DNA from: CALGFI01 sp963786805
Lineage (GTDB): Bacteria > Actinomycetota > UBA4738 > HRBIN12
Reading direction: 5' to 3'
DNA: 64,000 bases
Assembly: GCA_963786805.1 (NCBI GenBank)
Contig: CAWBAK010000003.1
Location: 186,001-250,000 of the forward strand
The position numbers and the translations under genes were made by a program. The notes under the pieces were generated by a model, which made no database searches, was not told where the DNA came from, and saw only the letters and a list, made by a program, of their open reading frames with translations. Shown here in pieces: positions 16,781 to 25,410 of this stretch (positions within the stretch are counted from its first letter, which is position 1; each line of letters opens with the position of its first letter).

Positions 16781-17679
16781 CGTGCCAGCTCCGGGTTGGG
16801 TGCTTCTGCATGGCCGTTGAGATCCCCGAGGAGGATCCGGTCGGCGCTCTCGATGGCGCTCTGAAGGTCCCCGACGGTGTTGAGCCGCCGCGGATCGAGG
16901 CCGATGCGGACCAGAGTGAGCGCGTTGGCCGTCGAGACGCCCGAGACGAAGACCTCGGCACCCATCAGCCCCGCGGCCTCCGCGGTCTGGATGAGGTGGT
17001 TCGCGACCATCGAGTCCACCGCCGGCACGCCTGTGATATCGATCACGACGGCCCGCGCGCGATGTTCGACGATGCCCTGCAGGAGGTCCTCGGTGATCTG
17101 CGCCGCGCGTTGTGAGTCGATCACGCCGATCAGCGGCAGGATCAGCAGACCGGGACGGACCGACAGGATCGGTGTCGCCAGCTCGCGGATCGCCGAGTGT
17201 TGATCGGCGATGACGCGCTCCTTCTCTTCGAGATAGGCCTGACCCAGCACGGCGAAGGCGACGTCGCCGAGGGTGTTCAGGGCGGCGAGCGCCTGTCGCA
17301 AGACCTCGGGCTCATCCCGATAAGCCTCGAGCAGCCGGTCGGTCAAGGCGATGCGGAACTCGAACAACAGCGGGGTCCAGGCGTTGAAGGACAGGCCCGC
17401 ACGTGCGTACTTCGCACCGTCCGCCTTGCTCGCAGCGAAGTACTCGTCCCAGTTCCCTTCCTCGATCGCGCTCCGAAGACGCTCTTTGCCTTGGCTGTTC
17501 TGCGCCGCGAGATCCTCAGGAGACATCGCCGAGAGCAAGGCGGCCAGCTCCGGTTGTTCGGCCACCCGTGGCATGAGCTGGTTCAGGACGTCGTCGTAGT
17601 CCCGTTCGTACACGGCCCAGAGGGCCTTGAACCCCTCGTGCTGCTCCTCGATCCGAGCTCGACTGGTCTGATCAGGCAT
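16777..17679 (-). CDS. rsbR: RsbR-type stressosome sensor (globin-like N-terminus plus STAS)
   Basis: A 300-residue protein. Residues 1-160 are helical and resemble the globin-like sensor domain of RsbR proteins (LWAVYERDYDDVL, AGLSFNAWTPLLFEF, LAALNTLGDVAFAVLGQAYL). A linker helix leads to a C-terminal STAS domain (about 165-280) with VVIDITGVPAVDSMVANHLI. The Asp-Ser pair there is the likely phosphoacceptor site. I see no obvious haem-binding His at the proximal position, where YARAGLSF stands, so the sensor is probably non-haem. ATG 17679 opens the five-gene operon. It forms the stressosome turrets and receives the signal, which is unknown. Confidence 0.9.
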   Translation of the reverse strand: MPDQTSRARIEEQHEGFKALWAVYERDYDDVLNQLMPRVAEQPELAALLSAMSPEDLAAQNSQGKERLRSAIEEGNWDEYFAASKADGAKYARAGLSFNAWTPLLFEFRIALTDRLLEAYRDEPEVLRQALAALNTLGDVAFAVLGQAYLEEKERVIADQHSAIRELATPILSVRPGLLILPLIGVIDSQRAAQITEDLLQGIVEHRARAVVIDITGVPAVDSMVANHLIQTAEAAGLMGAEVFVSGVSTANALTLVRIGLDPRRLNTVGDLQSAIESADRILLGDLNGHAEAPNPELAR

Positions 17680-17835
17680 GGGGAACCCCTCTCCGAGTGG
17701 TCTGCCTCCTTCATCGGCGCTCGGTCGCGCAAACGTTACGAACCGCAGCCGATTTTCTGGACGCGAGCCGCGTTGGCGCTCGGTCGCAGACGTTCGTCCG
17801 CTCTGGACGATAAGGACTGGTTATGAAAGGTTGCG

Positions 17836-17874
17836 GAAAAACCGAAGACGCAAACAGTCCGAGGGAACTCTTCG
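17836..17874 (-). terminator. Possible terminator after the HIT-like gene
   Basis: On the minus strand, CGAAGA and TCTTCG can pair across a loop of about 20 bases and are followed by GGTTTTTCC. It lies just beyond the stop at 17888. The stem is short and the loop long, so this is only a weak candidate. Confidence 0.3.
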
Positions 17875-17887
17875 CCTCGTTAGACGG

Positions 17888-18199
17888 CTATCCGTACCGG
17901 CCGTGCAGCTCGCTCGCCGGATCGAAGAATCCTCCCGCGGGTCGCGCGTGTGCGTGCCAGTGATCGGGGATCCGCCGGCGTTCCGGGTCGATCCAATACC
18001 CCTCGGGATAGCGCTCGGACGCGAAGCGCTCGAGCCGTTCGAGCAGCCGCGCTTCGTCCTCGGGATCGGGAAGGCCGTGCGAGCGCAGCACGATCATCGG
18101 CGTCATGCAGACCATGCAGTCGGTCATCCAGCACTCGTCGTCCTCGAAGTGCCATTCGGTGACGCGGTCGGCCTGGCACAAGAGGCAATCGTCCCTCAC
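17888..18199 (-). CDS. Small HIT-like/zinc-binding protein
   Basis: A 103-residue protein of unclear function. It has two CxxC pairs (C5/C8 in DDCLLCQ, C28/C31 in DCMVCMTPM) and an H80-x-H82-x-H84 run (DHWHAHARP) that resembles the histidine-triad active-site motif. The order of cysteines, a hydrophobic strand ending RSHG, a helix, and then the HxHxH run fits a compact HIT-related fold, but the match is not strong enough for a named function. The start is GTG 18199, overlapping the DUF192 stop by four bases, so the pair is co-translated. Confidence 0.7.
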   Translation of the reverse strand: MRDDCLLCQADRVTEWHFEDDECWMTDCMVCMTPMIVLRSHGLPDPEDEARLLERLERFASERYPEGYWIDPERRRIPDHWHAHARPAGGFFDPASELHGRYG

Positions 18200-18660
18200 G
18201 GGGCCGCCTCGATCAGCTCGACGGTGTCGCCGACCTCGACCCCGTGTTCGTCGAAGAAGCCCTGGTTCACCTCGACGGCGCCCTCGAACTCGGTCCCAGG
18301 GTCATAGGAAGGACACGGGTCGGCCTCACAGGGCTCCATGTCGAGGATCGAGACGATCCTGTCCCGCTCGTTCCAGAAGGCGATCGAGAGCGGGATGAGC
18401 GTGTCCTTCATCCAGAACGTGGCGTGCAGCGGCTCGTCCCAGAGGAACACCATCCCGGCATCGGGATCGAGACGCTCGCGGTTCATGAGGCCGATGTTGC
18501 GCTCGTCGTCGTCGTCGGCGACCTCGACGTCGACCTCCACGACGCCGCCGTCGGTCCGGATCTCGAGCCGTGTCGTGCCGTCGGGGTTGGGCAGGCGCTC
18601 GGGCCCTCCCGACGAGCAGGCGGTGAGAAGCAGCAGCGCGACGAGGACGGTTCGACCCAC
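18196..18660 (-). CDS. DUF192 lipoprotein
   Basis: A 154-residue protein with a lipoprotein signal (VGRTVLVALLLLTAC, lipobox LTAC) followed by a DUF192 domain: ERNIGLMNRERLDPDAGMVF, HATFWMKDTLIPLSIAFW and VEVNQGFFDEHGVEVGD. DUF192 proteins are small beta-rich extracytoplasmic proteins of unproven function. The insertion CEADPCPSYDPG adds a Cys pair that could form a disulfide outside the membrane. The start is GTG 18660. It precedes the HIT-like gene. Confidence 0.9.
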   Translation of the reverse strand: MGRTVLVALLLLTACSSGGPERLPNPDGTTRLEIRTDGGVVEVDVEVADDDDERNIGLMNRERLDPDAGMVFLWDEPLHATFWMKDTLIPLSIAFWNERDRIVSILDMEPCEADPCPSYDPGTEFEGAVEVNQGFFDEHGVEVGDTVELIEAAP

Positions 18661-18707
18661 GGTTCCGATGGTCCCACGCTTCGGCCGCTCGGTATCATGG
18701 CCGACCG

Positions 18708-18779
18708 GCCGGAGTAGCTCAGTGGTAGAGCACCTCCATGGTAAGGAGGGGGTCCGGGGTTCAAGTCCCCGCTCCGGCT
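18708..18779 (+). tRNA. tRNA-Thr (anticodon GGT)
   Basis: A 72-base tRNA. Acceptor GCCGGAG (18708-18714) pairs with CTCCGGC (18772-18778); anticodon stem CCTCC/GGAGG encloses ATGGTAA with GGT at 18740-18742; T arm CGGGG-TTCAAGT-CCCCG. No CCA is encoded. A TATCAT hexamer at 18693-18698 is suitably placed for a -10 element. Order tRNA-Thr, tRNA-Met, rpmG is familiar in actinobacteria, here separated by 7.4 kb of other genes. Confidence 0.95.
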
Positions 18780-18807
18780 CGACGGATCGCCGCTCGACGG
18801 ATCGCCG
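18778..18807. repeat. Two tandem 15-base repeats at the tRNA-Thr 3' end
   Basis: CTCGACGGATCGCCG occurs twice in a row, starting at the last bases of tRNA-Thr, and is followed by a third partial CTCG. Just beyond (18811-18845) lies an imperfect palindrome, CCCTAG...GGGGA...TCCCC...CTAGG, which could act as a terminator. Repeats beside a tRNA end can mark integration sites, but no integrase is present. Confidence 0.6.
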
Positions 18808-18841
18808 CTCGTCACGCCCTAGTTCGGGGAACTGTCTCCCC

Positions 18842-19279
18842 CTAGGACACTTCGAAGTCCGCCTGCTGGTCTGAGCCGTAGTAGCGCGTATGAAGGTAGT
18901 CGTGGTCGGCGAGCACGCGGAGAGCCTTCGGCACGTCGGCTTCGTCGGGGAGCCGCAGCCACAGCGCACTTCGGTCTTCTCTCGCGTACCTGAGGTAGAG
19001 CTCTCGGCTCTCAGAGTCGTCCACGACGGCGCCGACGACCTTGTCCGTGAGCGTCCGCTGTTCCTTGTACGCCTCGAAGTTCTCGAGGATCTCCTTGCCG
19101 GTGTACCGCTTGACGTCGTGAGCGGCGAACCCGCCGGCGACGAGCGACGCCTCCGCTCGTTGCCCCTCATCGCCGTCGGCGAGGATCACCACGAGATAGC
19201 CCTCGGGCCGGAACTTCCACGGCCGGGACGACGGGTCTCGGTCGACGTCCATCGGGAAGGTGTTCTCGCCCTCGTCCAT
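18842..19279 (-). CDS. Conserved-looking hypothetical protein
   Basis: A 145-residue soluble protein that I do not recognise. After an N-terminal polar segment, the pattern alternates strand and helix: GYLVVILADGDEG, ASLVAGGFAAHDVKRYTG, a charged helix with ILENFEAYKEQRT, LTDKVVGAVVDD, then LWLRLPDEADVPKALRVLADH and HDYLHTRYYG. This suggests a two-repeat alpha/beta (ferredoxin-like) fold, as in several small stress-associated proteins. The start is ATG 19279 with AAGGAGGTTGGCTC upstream, a strong ribosome-binding site. It lies 23 bases downstream of the DUF4386 gene on the same strand and may share its transcript. Confidence 0.65.
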   Translation of the reverse strand: MDEGENTFPMDVDRDPSSRPWKFRPEGYLVVILADGDEGQRAEASLVAGGFAAHDVKRYTGKEILENFEAYKEQRTLTDKVVGAVVDDSESRELYLRYAREDRSALWLRLPDEADVPKALRVLADHDYLHTRYYGSDQQADFEVS

Positions 19280-19302
19280 GAGCCAACCTCCTTGCAGATC
19301 GA

Positions 19303-19989
19303 TCACGCGATCAACGCGATGCCCATCGCGAGCAGCCACAACGACCACGCGATGTAGAGGATGGGGATCGCCGCACCCGCGAGACCCCATCCCCGCTCCT
19401 CGTTCGGACCGAGGAACTCCGCCGAGCCGATCGCGAGCCCGGCGCCGATGACGATACCCGGCCACCCCAGCCAGGTCGGCACCGCGGTTCCCTGGGTCAC
19501 ACCGACGCCGATCAACACGGACCAAAGGCCCGTGAACAGGTAGCCGAGGTGCTCGCCGACACCGACCCCGAGGTACTGGTGCAACGCCCGGAAGACGGCC
19601 GCGTGCACCTCGCGTTGCTCGGGCCCGAGCGCCGGATCCGCGTACGAGCGGGCGAGCGCGGGGACGACGTACACCCACCGCAGGAGACCGAGCATCTGGA
19701 GGAGACCGGCGAGGACTCCGATCGTGGTCGCCACCGGGACGATGCCCCCGAACCCGAGCACCTGCCCGAGCAGCACCGAACCGGCGATCAGCAGCAGTCC
19801 CGACAGCATGAACGCCCACCACAGAAGGATGAGCGACGAGCCACCGGCGCGGAACCGCTCGAGGATCTCGGCGGTGGGCCGACGCAGGATGTCGGGGTAC
19901 TCGAACCGCTTGCTGAGCATGAAGAAGGTCGCGTTGAACCACAGCGGGGCAACGATGAGCACGACCCCGGCAGCGACCTCGACGGTCAC
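19303..19989 (-). CDS. DUF4386-like polytopic membrane protein
   Basis: A 228-residue integral membrane protein with about six hydrophobic segments. The loop after helix 1 reads NATFFMLSKRFEYPDILRRP, close to the FxYPDILRxPxxEIL pattern of DUF4386 proteins. Function is unknown. The start is GTG 19989, overlapping the upstream membrane gene by four bases. The two genes probably encode partner membrane proteins. Confidence 0.75.
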   Translation of the reverse strand: MTVEVAAGVVLIVAPLWFNATFFMLSKRFEYPDILRRPTAEILERFRAGGSSLILLWWAFMLSGLLLIAGSVLLGQVLGFGGIVPVATTIGVLAGLLQMLGLLRWVYVVPALARSYADPALGPEQREVHAAVFRALHQYLGVGVGEHLGYLFTGLWSVLIGVGVTQGTAVPTWLGWPGIVIGAGLAIGSAEFLGPNEERGWGLAGAAIPILYIAWSLWLLAMGIALIA

Positions 19990-20594
19990 GCCGACGTGCG
20001 GTGACGCAGACCCGAGCGGGCGAGCATCCACAAGGTCGCGCCGAGGATCACGGTCAGCGTGGTGGAGCCCGACAGACCGAACACGGCCCAACGGTCATCC
20101 GGGTCCACGCCGATCGCCGTCGTCACGGTCCACCCGAGCGCCCAGGCAGCGGCGCTCGCCGGGATCCATACGATGCTGCCGTCGAGCAGATCTCGGAGCA
20201 GCCACCACTGCGCGATCCCCACCACGAGCCCGCTCACCGCGCCGACGACCGCGAGGTCACCGACCGTGTCGCCGTAGCCGAAGACCGCGAACGCGAGGCC
20301 GAAGCCGACGGCGAGACCAACGCCGGTCGCCGCGATCCATCGAACATCGGCGCCGATCCGGCGGAGGGCGAGCCACTGAGCCGCTCCGATCACCAGGCCG
20401 GCGACCGCGCCGGCAAGGACCGCCGTCCATGTCGAGTCGACCGGCCCTGCCACGGCACGCCCGGCGAGTCCGGCGATCGGGAACGCGAGCAAGGTCGCAG
20501 CCCAGATCAGGAGGTCCCTCCCGCTCAGCGAGCGATGCTCGACCCCTCCCTGCGGACGGGTGGTCACGGGGGTTGCCATTCGAACGTCTTGCAT
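19986..20594 (-). CDS. Membrane protein of unknown function
   Basis: A 202-residue protein with an N-terminal polar stretch and roughly six hydrophobic segments from residue 27 on. An internal duplication is visible: GLVIGAAQWLALRR and GLVVGIAQWWLLRD, about 67 residues apart, each following a glycine-rich helix. ATG 20594 was chosen because AAGGGA sits six bases upstream; ATG 20600 would place the ribosome-binding site directly against the start. No known enzyme motif is seen. It is the first gene of a short minus-strand group with the DUF4386 gene. Confidence 0.65.
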   Translation of the reverse strand: MQDVRMATPVTTRPQGGVEHRSLSGRDLLIWAATLLAFPIAGLAGRAVAGPVDSTWTAVLAGAVAGLVIGAAQWLALRRIGADVRWIAATGVGLAVGFGLAFAVFGYGDTVGDLAVVGAVSGLVVGIAQWWLLRDLLDGSIVWIPASAAAWALGWTVTTAIGVDPDDRWAVFGLSGSTTLTVILGATLWMLARSGLRHRTSA

Positions 20595-20869
20595 GAGCAT
20601 TCCCTTCGTTCGGTTCGCGGTGCCCAGGCCGCCGGTCGTGCTGCGCCAGATCGAGAGCGAAAGCAGCGCTCGCGGTTGCAAAGCACACGGAGGTCTGGAG
20701 CTGGACGGTAGGACGAGATGGCGATGGCGATCCCCGTGCGTCCCTCCGTCTCCCCTCAGGTACGGGGGTCGCTGCCGGCGTCAGTGTACGCCTTCGCGGG
20801 CAAGGCCCTCGGGGAGCGTTGGCGGGTGCGCTTGAACCCCGGGCCGTGCGGATGGTTTCCTGACTCCCG

Positions 20870-21994
20870 ATGCGCGAACGTTCGGCGCCCGCCCGACGTA
20901 TATGCAGGTTGACCTCCCGCCGCGCGGGCGGATCGAGGCCGAGTCGATCGGGGGACGGGATCAAGCATCCGCTTCGCTGGTTCGCCGCCACCTTGCTCCT
21001 TCTTTCGGCGTGTGTGAGTGACGACGGGGGAAGCCCGGCTCCGGCGCCTGACGGCGACGATCCACGCCTGCGCGGCTCCGTGCTCGTGGCGAACGGGTTC
21101 TTCCAGGGCGGGCTCTCGATCATCGAGCTGCCCGACGGCGAGCCCCAGCCGGTCCCGATGCCCGAGTCGCGGCCGGTTCAGGCAGGCTTCTTCCTGGAGG
21201 ACGGGTCCGTCGTCGCGATCATGGACCAGGGGGGCGGGACCTTTCAGGCGTACCGGTCGAGCCCGGACGAGGAGCCGCTGGCCCTCGGCGGGGAGCTCGA
21301 CGGAGTGTTCACGTTCTCGCTCGCCGGCGACGTGCTCTTGGCGGCCGACTGCGCGGCGTCCCGGCCGTCGGTGTACGTGGTGGACGTCGTCTCTCCCACC
21401 GATTGGCAACGCGTCGAGGGAGCATGCGGTGCGGCCTTGTCGCCTCAGGGCACCGCGTTCGCGTGGCAGCGCGACGGTCGCCACCTGGTGCAGACGGCCA
21501 TCGCGGCGGGCGGACCGCGCTCGATCCTGGACGCAACCCAGATAGAAGGACTTCCCGAGGGGATGAGCGGTGACCTCGCGATCGCCGGAGAGCTTCGCTG
21601 GGGCGAGCCCGGCATCGCGCTCTCGGTCGAGACGGGGGATCGTCAGGCGGCCGTGGTGGTCGGCAACGACGGTGCGGTCCACGTGGCACCGCTCGGTCCC
21701 CAGGGTGCCGGGCTGCGACCGGGGTTCGCGTGGCAGCCCGGCGGCGATCTCCTGGCGATCTCCTCATGGAGCAACGTCGAAGGGGTCCTTCGTGTCTTCG
21801 ACCCGAACGCGGACGAGACGCGCGTGATCGGGCTCCAGGGCGACCCGTACAACGGGATCGTCTGGTCTCCGGACGGCGACGTGCTCCTCGCCGCCTCCGA
21901 CTCCTGGTGGACCTTCGTGTCGCTGGACGGAACGTGGATCCGTTCGATCCCGGTCGGACGAGGGAGCTCGCTGCCGCTCGCGTGGCGGCCATAG
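20870..21994 (+). CDS. Secreted lipoprotein with beta-propeller-like repeats
   Basis: A lipoprotein of up to 374 residues. The signal segment LRWFAATLLLLSAC gives a lipobox with Cys near residue 48; the mature part begins CVSDDGGSPAPAP. The rest shows repeated beta-rich units containing GDLLAISSW, VWSPDGDVLLAASDSW and similar WSPDG-like blocks, as in WD40/TolB-type propellers. The true start is uncertain: ATG 20870 gives a long N-region, TTG 20909 a shorter one, and neither has a good ribosome-binding site. It is followed after two bases by the ABC permease gene, so it may be an accessory lipoprotein of the exporter. Confidence 0.75.
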   Translation: MRERSAPARRICRLTSRRAGGSRPSRSGDGIKHPLRWFAATLLLLSACVSDDGGSPAPAPDGDDPRLRGSVLVANGFFQGGLSIIELPDGEPQPVPMPESRPVQAGFFLEDGSVVAIMDQGGGTFQAYRSSPDEEPLALGGELDGVFTFSLAGDVLLAADCAASRPSVYVVDVVSPTDWQRVEGACGAALSPQGTAFAWQRDGRHLVQTAIAAGGPRSILDATQIEGLPEGMSGDLAIAGELRWGEPGIALSVETGDRQAAVVVGNDGAVHVAPLGPQGAGLRPGFAWQPGGDLLAISSWSNVEGVLRVFDPNADETRVIGLQGDPYNGIVWSPDGDVLLAASDSWWTFVSLDGTWIRSIPVGRGSSLPLAWRP

Positions 21995-21996
21995 GG

Positions 21997-24610
21997 ATGG
22001 GCCGGGTCGCGTTCCTCCGACTCTTCCGGTTCCCGGGCGTGTTCGCGGCCGTGTTCGGCGCCGCGACGATCCTGGGGGTCGTCACCGCGGCCGGTGCGCC
22101 GTTCGTGAGCTCGACGGCCAGCGCGACGCTGCAGCGAACGATCGAGGCCGACGCCGCGTTCCGGCTCCCGACCCTGACGGTGGCCGCCGACAGCTCGATC
22201 TCGGGCGACCTGATCGCCTACCGCACCGGTCTGCTCGAACGCGAGCTCGGTTCGGTCCTCGGCGCACCGATCGTCACTGCGCGCGGCGACGCCGTGACGG
22301 TCTCGGCCGGCGGGAACGTGCAGCCGGTCCGGATCGTGACGAGGACCGGCGCGCTCGATCACGTCGAGAAGATCGAAGGCGCGAACGGGGAGGGCGTCTG
22401 GCTCGCGGACGTCACCGCGACGGCACTCGGGGTCGGGCCGGGGGACCGGATCGGGGTCGGCGGCGTCATCGGCAGCACCGAGGTCGCGGTCGCGGGCGTG
22501 TACCGCGACCTGATGACGACCTCGCGCACGCCGTTCTGGGCGCCCCTCGACGACTTCATCTATCCGCCTGCGGGAGCCGACACGCGGCCTCCGGCGTTCA
22601 TGCTGATGGATCTGCCGACGTACGTCGCCGTCGACGACGCGCTCCTGGACGACCAGGACGCCTTCACGTGGGAGTTCCGCCTTCCCGAGCGCGCCACCTC
22701 CATCGAGGAGGCGCAGGCGCTTCGCTCGCAACTCGCCCGGTTCCGAGTCCGGCTCCAGAGCCTGAACCTCGACATCGGTTCCGCGTTCCCGCGCGGGAAC
22801 CTCGATGAGCCCTACTCGGGATGGTTGTCGTCCGCGCGTCAGATCTCGGACTCCGTCGCGGGGCCCGTGAACGCACTGGTGCTCGCCGCTCGCGTCCTCG
22901 CCCTCCTGGTCCTCGCGGGATCGGGCGTCTTCATGATGCGCCGGCGCCGCGTCGAGCTCGCGGTCCTGAACGCCCGCGGTGTCGGCCCCGTGCGCCTTGG
23001 CGGACGGACGATGGCGGAAGTCGTGCTCCCGGTTGCACTCGGAGCGTTCGCCGGCTGGGCAGTCGCCATCGCGGCCGTCGACCGACTCGGGCCCGGCGGC
23101 GTGGTGGGCGAGGCCGCCGCCCGGGAAGCGGGTTGGAACGTCGCGTGGACGGCCGCCGCCGGCGTGGCGCTCCTCGCGATCGTGTCGGCTCGCTCGCTCG
23201 GTGAGCTGGCGACGGCCGGGACCGGTTCGGCTCGCCGGGTGGCGTCGGCGGTGCCGTGGGACCTGATCCTCCTGGTCTTGGCCGGGGTCGCCTTCGCCGG
23301 GCTGCGCGGAGACTCCGGCGCCGTCGCCGCCGGAACGGTGCCCGAGCTGGATCCACTCTTCCTTCTCTTCCCGATCCTGCTGCTCGCGGGCGCCGCGGGG
23401 CTCCTGGCGCGCGGAACCCGTGTGCTGCTCCCCCGGCTCCGGCAGATCGGTTCGGGCTCGCGTCCCGGCGTCTACCTCGCGCTGCGCCGGCTGGCGGCGG
23501 CGCCGAAGCTCGCCGCGTCGCTGCTCGTCGCCTCCGCCGTCGCGATCGGCATCCTCGTGTACTCGGGCACGTTGTCGTCATCGCTCGCCGAGACCGCCGG
23601 GCAGGACGCCGCGCTCGCGGTCGGCAGCGACGTCGCCGTCGACTATTCGGGTTCGCTGTCGGACGCCGGCGCCTCGGGCATCGCGGCGACGCCGATCGTT
23701 CGTCTCGAGGGCGTCACGTTCGCCTCCGGCTCGGACGCCGATCTCGACATCCTCCTCGTCGATCCGGACTCCTTCGCCGACGGCGCGTTCTGGAGCGATG
23801 AGTTCGCCGACGACCCACTCGAGACGTTGATGGCGCGCCTCGTCGAACCCGCGGAAGGTCTTCCGGTGTTGGTGGCCGGTTCGGTGCGGGTCCTGACCGG
23901 CCGATCCCGCGATCACCGTGGGCGGTGTCGACGTACCGATCGTCGTCGTCGGCACCGCGCGGACGTTCCCCGGCATCGTCGGGGCGCGACCCGTCGTCGT
24001 GATGGACCGCCGGGCGATGGAGGCGGCCATCGAGTCGCAGGGGCTCTCGCTCGCCCAGCTCGCGGACGGCCTCGAGGTCTGGGGCCACGGATCGGAGGAC
24101 GAGCTGCGCGACTTCGTGGCATCCGCAGGAGCGACGGTGCTCTCCTCGCGAAGCGCGGAGGTGCTTCGCGACACGCCGCGGTTCCTCGCCGTGACGTCGA
24201 TGCTTCGGTTCCTGCAGGCGCTCGGGATCCTCGCCTCCACCGTGGTCCTGATCGCCGGCTACCTGTACCTGCAGACCCGACAGCGGCAGGCCGAGACGTC
24301 GTACGCGCTGGCACGCAGGATGGGTCTGTCCCGCGCTTCGAACCGTCGTTCGGTCGCGCTCGAGGTGATGACGCTGCTCGGGACGGCGTTCGTGATCGGC
24401 GGGACGATCGCGGCGTTCGCGTCGATCGCGGTCAACGAGGACGTGCAGGCCCGAGCCGTGGATGTCGCCGTGCCCCTGTTCCGGCTCCCGATCCCCATGT
24501 TGTCCGTGACCGCGGCCGCGGTGCTGCTGTTCGCGTGGGTCGGCGCGGCGTTCGTGCAGAGGCACGCGGATCGCGCGGATGTAGCGGAGGTGATGCGCGT
24601 TGCCGAATGA
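21997..24610 (+). CDS. MacB/FtsX-type ABC transporter permease, interrupted by a +1 frame break
   Basis: A large permease, about 870 residues when repaired, with the FtsX layout: N-terminal membrane helix (FPGVFAAVFGAATILGVVTA), a big extracytoplasmic domain, a helix cluster around residues 285-480, a second extracytoplasmic domain, and a C-terminal trio of helices (LRFLQALGILASTVVLIAGY and later). The first frame runs to about 23890; the second frame takes over by 23903 (DPAITVGGVDVPIVVVG). One extra base near 23889-23903 accounts for it. ATG 21997 was chosen, with GTG 21982 possible. Such permeases move lipids, peptides or lipoproteins; the substrate is unknown. Two ATPase genes follow. Confidence 0.83.
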
Positions 24611-25410
24611 CGCCGCCGCCTCCTGCGTCGGTCTCGTCAAGATCTACCGGACGGCGACGGGCGAGGTCCACGCGCTCAAGGGGATCGACGCGTCGTTCCC
24701 TTCGGGGACGGTGACGGCGGTCGTCGGTCCCTCGGGGAGCGGGAAGTCCTCGCTCCTGCGGATCCTGGCGGCGCTGGACCGTCCGACGGCCGGGTCCATG
24801 CGGATCGGAGATGATCACCGTCACGGCGTTGGGGCGTTCGCCGCTCCGCCGGATCCGCCGCCAGATGGTCGGGTACGTGTTCCAGCGGCCGGGACACAAC
24901 CTGATCCCGTACCTCACGGTGCGCGAGCACGTCGCGCTCGCCGCGCGCCTGCGCGGTCGCGGCGCAGACTCCATCGACGAGTTGCTCGACGGGCTGGCGA
25001 TCTCGCATCGGAAGGATCACCTGCCGAACCAGCTCTCGGGGGGCGAGCAGCAGCGGGTCGCGTTCGCGCAGGCGGTCGTGGGGGCGCCCGCACTGGTGGT
25101 GGCGGACGAGCCGACCGCCGAGCTCGACACGGCGACCGGCGACCGCCTCCTCCACGCGATCACCCAGCTCGCGGGAACGGGGACCAGCTTCGTCGTCTCG
25201 ACGCATGACCCGATGGTCGTCGAGGCCGCCGAGCGGACGCTCCACCTTCGACACGGCACGCTGGAAGCAGAGACGGAGGAGCGGACCACCCTGTCGGTGA
25301 TCGACGAGGCGGGCCGGATCCAGCTTCCACCCAAGGCGCTGCGGCTGTTCCGCGATCGTCGCGCCGTCATCGAGGTGGAGGAGGACCACGTGCGGATCGA
25401 GCCCCCGTGA
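24600..25410 (+). CDS. ABC transporter ATPase with AbrB-like C-terminal tail, interrupted by a +1 frame break
   Basis: About 269 residues when repaired. Walker A is VVGPSGSGKSSLLRIL, Q-loop VFQRPGHNLIPYLT, signature NQLSGGEQQRVAFAQ, Walker B LVVADEPTAELDTATGD, switch His STHDPMV. The frame changes near 24812: deleting one T restores GSMRIGE-ITVTALGRS. The start is TTG 24600, inside the permease end. The last 40 residues (VIDEAGRIQLPPKALRLF, then AVIEVEEDHVRIEPP) look like a single SpoVT/AbrB-type swapped-hairpin unit, which is unusual for this ATPase class. It belongs to the MacB/LolD group and should energise the permease next to it. Confidence 0.83.

Noticed and set aside
17680..17887. Sigma-B-type promoter before rsbR
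   Set aside because: I found no GTTT-N-GGGTA pattern; only scattered partial hexamers on the minus strand.
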